Shown here piece after piece: positions 60,975 to 64,000 of a DNA stretch of 64,000 nt. Positions within the stretch are counted from its first letter, which is position 1; every line of letters begins with the position of its first letter. Position numbers and translations under genes: made by a program. Below the pieces are notes generated by a model, which saw only the letters and a program-made list of their open reading frames with translations, was not told where the DNA came from and did no database searches. The stretch comes from Engraulis encrasicolus (taxonomy: Eukaryota > Chordata > Actinopteri > Clupeiformes > Engraulidae): assembly GCF_034702125.1 (NCBI RefSeq), contig NC_085861.1, forward strand, positions 4,079,645 through 4,143,644, in the 5' to 3' direction.

Positions 60975-62474
60975 TGCAGAATACGTAGCTGGAAAGTGAC
61001 ACAAAAGCAGATGGAAAATGTGAATAGCCTGCTCTAAAATGGCCGCTTTGCAATGGCAAGTTTCCCATGTTGACACATCTTACATTCAGTGTAGGATAAT
61101 TACCATATCATAGGACGATGTAATATTATGAACACCATGTCAATTCCGTCCTTTTCCTCTCATGATGAAAAGAATTTCAGAATGACAGTCTATTGTTTGA
61201 TTGTATTAACAACCTGTAAATACTGTTTATGTTATATCATGGCATGAACATTTTGTACCATTCTCATCAACGACACATCCTCCTTGCCACTAACACTGCA
61301 AAAACACACACTTCTGTTAGAAATCATAGCCTAGAAGATTATTATATCATAGCCTAGAAGATTATTTAAATAATATATATATATATATATATTCTTTATA
61401 GACAGCAAACACGGCACGGTACGACACGGTAATTCTACAAAAATCATGCAAATTGCAGTGCTGGAAACAAAAATACAATTTGTTACATAGAAGATTATTT
61501 AAATATATATATTGGGCAATTAAGTCCCAAAGTAATTTAGATGTAGCTTCTTTAGTATGGAAAATATTATTTATATGATATGTGAGTGGTGGTTGTCCCC
61601 ACTATAGAATTTGATTTTTTTTTTTTTTTTTTTGCAAAACAAATGCTGTCCCAGATTTTCACGTCATCACTGAAACCTTTTACACTTATGCTCATAATAT
61701 GAGTTGATTTGCCATGTCCATTTGAAGTATACAGTAAATGCAGGCGCAAGTTTGAAAATCATCAGTTATCCTTTAAGAAGATCACTACCGATCACAGATT
61801 TAATCCAATAATATAGTGTCTCTATATTCTGAAAGCATTTTTTTTGTTTTTTAAATTAAATAAATATTTCAACGAATATGTCATTGAATCTGGAATGTGC
61901 ATCGGCACCTTTAAAGTATTTTCAAATGATTGTTACCAAGACACCAGTGTTAAAAAACCCCAAACATACATTTAGTAGATCAACGACAATAAAAATCAGA
62001 GTATTGTATATTTTTCTAATGTCACAGTGTTTCGGTAGTGACAAATTTAGGGAGAGAGACAATAGTTTGCAAAGAAAATGCAAAGAAATGATAGGGAATT
62101 TTAAATGACCAATAAGTGGAATAGCATTCCCAAGATGAAATGAACCACCATTTGCAAGGGTGAATTTGCACAAAGTGTATCAAATCACCCACATTTTTGG
62201 ACCACAAACATTATTGGGCTATGGGTTAAACTCATTGACACAGACTGGTTACATGTTTCTGTCAACGGGTGTTGGCCCCCAGTATTGGTCAATATAATTT
62301 GAAGATGTTCTAGTCTTACAGGAACTTTCATGAAGAAGAAAATGCAGAGGACTATATGAAGTAATGATTACATGCCAGATGTGTCATTACATAATATAGG
62401 CTAGGCCTTTTGTGGCACCTCTGGAAAACAATGAGCTCTAATTACAATCAAGAGGACAAACTGCTCTAACTTAC

Positions 62475-62550
62475 CTTGTGACAGTTGTTCACCACCAAGT
62501 CAGAATGAACTGTTTTGTCGTGCCTTGCTACTAATGTACAGATCCAGTTC
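62475..62550 (-). other. MS4A gene 3 non-coding first exon
   Basis: Donor CACAAG then gtaagt, as at 4582 and 35092. Upstream sequence continues directly into the 14.1-15 kb-type spacer, without the Ly6 block. Confidence 0.55.
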
Positions 62551-63384
62551 CACACGTATGAGATTTCAGTGTGCCCGTGTGGCGGGCACATATCTATAGG
62601 GTAGTAAATGTCAGACTGTGTTTCCTGTCCACTTCATGGAAAATATGTCAATGTGGTTACTGAGGTGACATATACACGCTGGTTTCAGTAAAACTCATGC
62701 AAGTTGCAAAAGGTATACAAAGTGGTCTGAGGGTGTAGTGCAGATATGAGCATATCATACCATACCATCATGCCAGTACCATTTATTATTAAAATCTTGG
62801 TATGTGAAAAAGCTAGAACACTAAAAGAATGACACTTTTGAACATTTTCAGGAATACTTATACGATTTACACTTTTTTGTTGTAAATGGCATGCCTGTAG
62901 TGAGAAGTGAATCCTTTAACTGTAGACCACAGTGGAAAAACACTCCTGAACTGGGCTGAGCTGGGACACAAATTCAGGCCGGGCGTTTTCAGCCAAGACC
63001 GGTCCGCCAGGCATTGAGAGAGACAATGAAGTCTGTTGCAAGATTTTAAGTCATCTATTGTGAACTATTTTTAACAGCCCTCTTAAGCGTTATACATTTG
63101 TTGTTACCAGAATGGCAATGACCAAGTCTTGGTGCATTACTAAAGGCCCTGTGTCATGTCATAGTGGTGTAGCACTATGGTAGTTATCCTTTCAATGACT
63201 ACACAGTAAATGTTGCGGTGTTAATTCAAAACTTATAGAGTTCATTTAAGTCCAAATGATGTTAAATCAACTCTCTAAGTGTTAAATGAGCACTGCTGAA
63301 TTTATTGACTATTACAGCGTGCCACTGGAGGTACGGCGTGCATTAAGGGGCTACATCTGACTCAGAGAGGTCTGCTGTTGCGGA
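62551..63384. other. DNA upstream of MS4A gene 3
   Basis: Matches 14060-14980 and 43175-44100. Contains a small unit 3-only insertion at about 63199-63310. No coding exon seen. Confidence 0.5.
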
Positions 63385-63680
63385 ATAAGGACTGATGCCA
63401 CTACATTGAGGGAGGAGCAGGCCAAAATCATCACCAGTCCACTGGGGACTGATGCCACTACATTGAGGGGAGGAGCAGGCCAAAATCATCACCAGTCCAC
63501 TGGGGACTGATACCACTACATTGAGGGAGGAGCAGGCCAAAATCATCACCAGTCCACTGGGGACTGATGCCACTACATTGAGGGGAGGAGCAGGCCAAAA
63601 TCATCACCAGTCCACTGGGGACTGATGCCACTACATTGAGGGGAGGAGCAGGCCAAAATCATCACCAGTCCACTAGTCAA
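63385..63680. repeat. 58-base minisatellite, five units in unit 3
   Basis: Units start at 63392, 63449, 63507, 63564 and 63622, spaced 57-58 bases. Confidence 0.92.
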
Positions 63681-63738
63681 CTGCCCTGTACGCCTTCTGG
63701 CCAGTGCAGCCAAGCTTGTGGCAGAGAGGCCTAGTGCC

Positions 63739-63808
63739 ACACACACACGCACGCACGCGCACACACACACACACACACACAGCCACACATGCACACGCAC
63801 ACACACAC
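63739..63808. repeat. Single CA microsatellite in unit 3
   Basis: One CA/CGCA tract directly joined to GGCTACATAAAATATG, the sequence that follows the right-hand CA tract in units 1 and 2; the retroelement is absent. Confidence 0.9.
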
Positions 63809-64000
63809 GGCTACATAAAATATGTGCTCAGTTGCTTTGTTGCAATCTCTTTCATCTGTGAAAACCTGTTAGGCCAAACCTGTTTCACCTCAGTAATGCA
63901 GTGAAGCAATGTGTGCATGTAGTCAATATGATGCATGGAAACAGTATGTATATGAGAGGACAACAACAACAGCCCAATGTGCTTCAGTTAGTTAGCATTC

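Overview
The window is vertebrate genomic DNA, almost certainly from a teleost fish. Genes are split into short exons with GT-AG introns. The intergenic and intronic DNA is packed with fish-type DNA transposon remnants (hAT-, piggyBac- and Harbinger-like), LINE and SINE pieces, and long CA, GA and TAC microsatellites. No bacterial, viral or rRNA gene was seen. A few ambiguous bases (29541-29576) and a 30-base G run (23580-23609) mark weak assembly spots.

The window is a tandem array of a segment about 25-30 kb long, present two and a bit times. Every gene lies on the minus strand. In order of coordinate: MS4A-like gene 1 (5' part only, 1-4.65 kb); two-domain Ly6 gene 1 (8.2-10.3 kb); MS4A-like gene 2 (19.0-35.2 kb, apparently complete); two-domain Ly6 gene 2 (38.9-41.1 kb); MS4A-like gene 3 (48.8-62.5 kb, apparently complete). 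Most open reading frames over 60 codons are noise in repeats; the real genes are visible only by joining exons.

MS4A proteins are four-pass plasma-membrane proteins (the CD20 / Fc-epsilon-RI-beta family). Here each gene has an upstream non-coding exon, an N-terminal exon, exons for membrane segments 1 to 4, and two or three exons for a proline-rich cytoplasmic tail. The Ly6 genes encode secreted, probably GPI-anchored proteins of 183 residues with two successive three-finger domains. Both families act at the cell surface in vertebrate immune or sensory cells; their interleaving is the main biological point of the window.

Units 1 and 2 are very similar. Unit 3 (from about 55.65 kb) is older: it has empty sites for three hAT-type elements present in units 1 and 2, and it lacks the whole Ly6 block. 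In units 1 and 2 that block lies between two copies of the MS4A non-coding first exon and its upstream DNA. Each unit has also diverged by its own insertions, several with exact target-site duplications and a matching empty site in the sister unit: 11993-13405 in unit 1 only, 50786-53137 and 54272-54451 on the gene 3 tail side only. Minisatellites differ in copy number between units: a 73-bp array over the Ly6 anchor signal (2 and 4 copies), a 58-bp array upstream (1, 4 and 5 copies), and a GTACT-rich array beside the MS4A 3' ends (about 150 versus 770 bp).
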